From contig CAYZPM010000020.1 in the NCBI GenBank assembly GCA_964480365.1, positions 1 to 64,000 on the forward strand: a stretch of DNA of 64,000 nucleotides, given 5' to 3'. The notes under the pieces are model-generated. The model searched no databases, was not told the origin of the DNA, and saw only the letters and a list, made by a program, of their open reading frames with translations. The position numbers were made by a program, and so were the translations under genes. Positions 63,426 through 64,000 of this stretch are shown piece after piece. Positions within the stretch are counted from its first letter, which is position 1. Each line of letters starts with the position of its first letter. The stretch is from CAIQPV01 sp964480365. Lineage in GTDB: Bacteria; Pseudomonadota; Gammaproteobacteria; Burkholderiales; Gallionellaceae.

Positions 63426-64000
63426 ATGACCGTCTACCTGAACGGGCAATTCATGCCAATCGAGGAAGCCCGCATTCCCGTGCTGGATCGAGGTTTCATT
63501 TTTGGCGATGGCGTGTACGAGGTGATCCCGGTGTATTCGCGCCGCGCCTTTCGCCTGGCAGAACATTTGCAGCGCCTGCAACACAGTCTGGGCGGTATAC
63601 GTTTGCAAAATCCGCACCTCGATGTGGAGTGGACGAAGCTCATAAACGAACTTATCGCGCGCAATGCGGGGGAAGACCAGTACCTCTATTTGCACATCAC
63701 GCGCGGCGTGGCCAGGCGCGATCACGCCTTTCCCAAACCGCCGGTCGCGCCCACCGTGTTCATGATGAGTAGCCCGCTGCCCACACCGCCCAGCGAACTG
63801 CTCGCCAGCGGCGTGGGCGCGGTCACCGCGCAGGATAACCGCTGGCTGCGCTGCGACATCAAGTCCATCGCCCTGTTACCCAATGTGTTGCTGCGCCAGA
63901 TGGCGGTGGATGCAGGCTGCGCCGAGACCATCCTGATTCGCGACGACGCCTTTATGACCGAGGGCGCGGCAAGTAATATCTTCGTAGTGAAGAACGGCAT
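63426..64000 (+). CDS. dat: D-amino acid aminotransferase (partial at window end)
   Basis: Starts ATG at 63426, 10 bp after the carboxypeptidase; open to the window edge (191 residues seen). Class IV PLP-aminotransferase features are VLDRGFIFGDGVYEVIPVY, YLHITRGVARRDHAFP, and the substrate and PLP-binding region DIKSIALLPNVLLRQMA, then TEGAASNIFVV. The PLP-binding Lys is in DIKSIALLPN. It interconverts D-Ala and D-Glu for the cell wall. The C-terminal third is outside the window. Confidence 0.94.
   Translation, partial: MTVYLNGQFMPIEEARIPVLDRGFIFGDGVYEVIPVYSRRAFRLAEHLQRLQHSLGGIRLQNPHLDVEWTKLINELIARNAGEDQYLYLHITRGVARRDHAFPKPPVAPTVFMMSSPLPTPPSELLASGVGAVTAQDNRWLRCDIKSIALLPNVLLRQMAVDAGCAETILIRDDAFMTEGAASNIFVVKNG

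Overview
The window reads as ordinary chromosome of a betaproteobacterium, probably near the Gallionellaceae/Nitrosomonadales (inferred from protein sequence types and gene order, not from a marker gene). Supporting neighbourhoods are lolC-lolD beside an RpfE-like gene, accA-tilS, dapA-bamC-MBL hydrolase, argB / pyrimidine 5'-nucleotidase / slmA / DAHP synthase, a RegB/RegA redox two-component pair, and D-Ala-D-Ala carboxypeptidase followed by a D-amino acid aminotransferase. No rRNA, tRNA or CRISPR array was seen.

Layout. 1-5.3 kb: a broken HsdR-like fragment, a MazF-type toxin-antitoxin pair, a radical SAM protein, a MATE exporter, an orphan HicB-like protein and two small unknown genes. 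5.4-13.9 kb: lipoprotein export (LolCD), fatty-acid and tRNA genes (accA, tilS), a DinG/YoaA helicase and a class II amidotransferase. 14.0-18.5 kb: a single open frame joining a complete SIR2-like (predicted NAD-hydrolysing) domain to a complete NadC (NAD-synthesising) domain, divergent from clpB, which carries a near-consensus sigma-32 heat-shock promoter. 18.9-25.2 kb: an AT-rich unknown gene, feoAB, dapA-bamC-MBL hydrolase and a small lipoprotein. 25.4-30.8 kb: a stress and signalling island (orphan LuxR-type regulator, DUF2934, Hsp20, BCAM0308-like protein, papain-like protease, Rossmann-PAS-GGDEF protein). 30.8-42.0 kb: housekeeping and envelope genes (YchJ-like, SrkA-like kinase, RhlE, PilZ protein, mutarotase, TerC, TypA, SYLF protein, predicted aminopeptidase, alpha/beta hydrolase).

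42.1-49.1 kb is a small chromosomal integron. Seven attC-like sites separate minus-strand cassettes, and a truncated integrase gene (intI) lies at the right end pointing the other way, as expected for integron geometry. Cassettes encode a ParDE-type toxin-antitoxin pair, a nucleoside deoxyribosyltransferase/TIR-like protein, a beta-flower protein with a Pro-rich tail, two proteins with HEPN-type Rx4H motifs, and two small membrane proteins. An IS110-family (IS1111-group) element has inserted exactly in an attC core. Its 3' non-coding region carries copies of both of its junction sequences, as a bridge RNA guide would. 49.3-50.5 kb: a PrlF/YhaV toxin-antitoxin module bracketed by a 47-bp direct repeat.

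50.6-64 kb: a lipase-like lipoprotein, the aroF-slmA-nucleotidase-argB operon, two PCuAC copper chaperones, a FapA-family protein, a RegB-like kinase with a Met/His-rich loop plus RegA, an HDOD protein, a PBP5-type carboxypeptidase and a D-amino acid aminotransferase cut by the window end. Dispersed palindromic repeats (dRS3-like, GTAGGCTGG and TTCGACAAGCTCA types, and a covarying double hairpin) fill many intergenic spaces.

The strongest novelty candidates are the SIR2-NadC fusion, the attC-targeting IS with apparent guide copies, the HEPN and NDT/TIR-like cassettes, and the Met-rich RegB next to copper chaperones.
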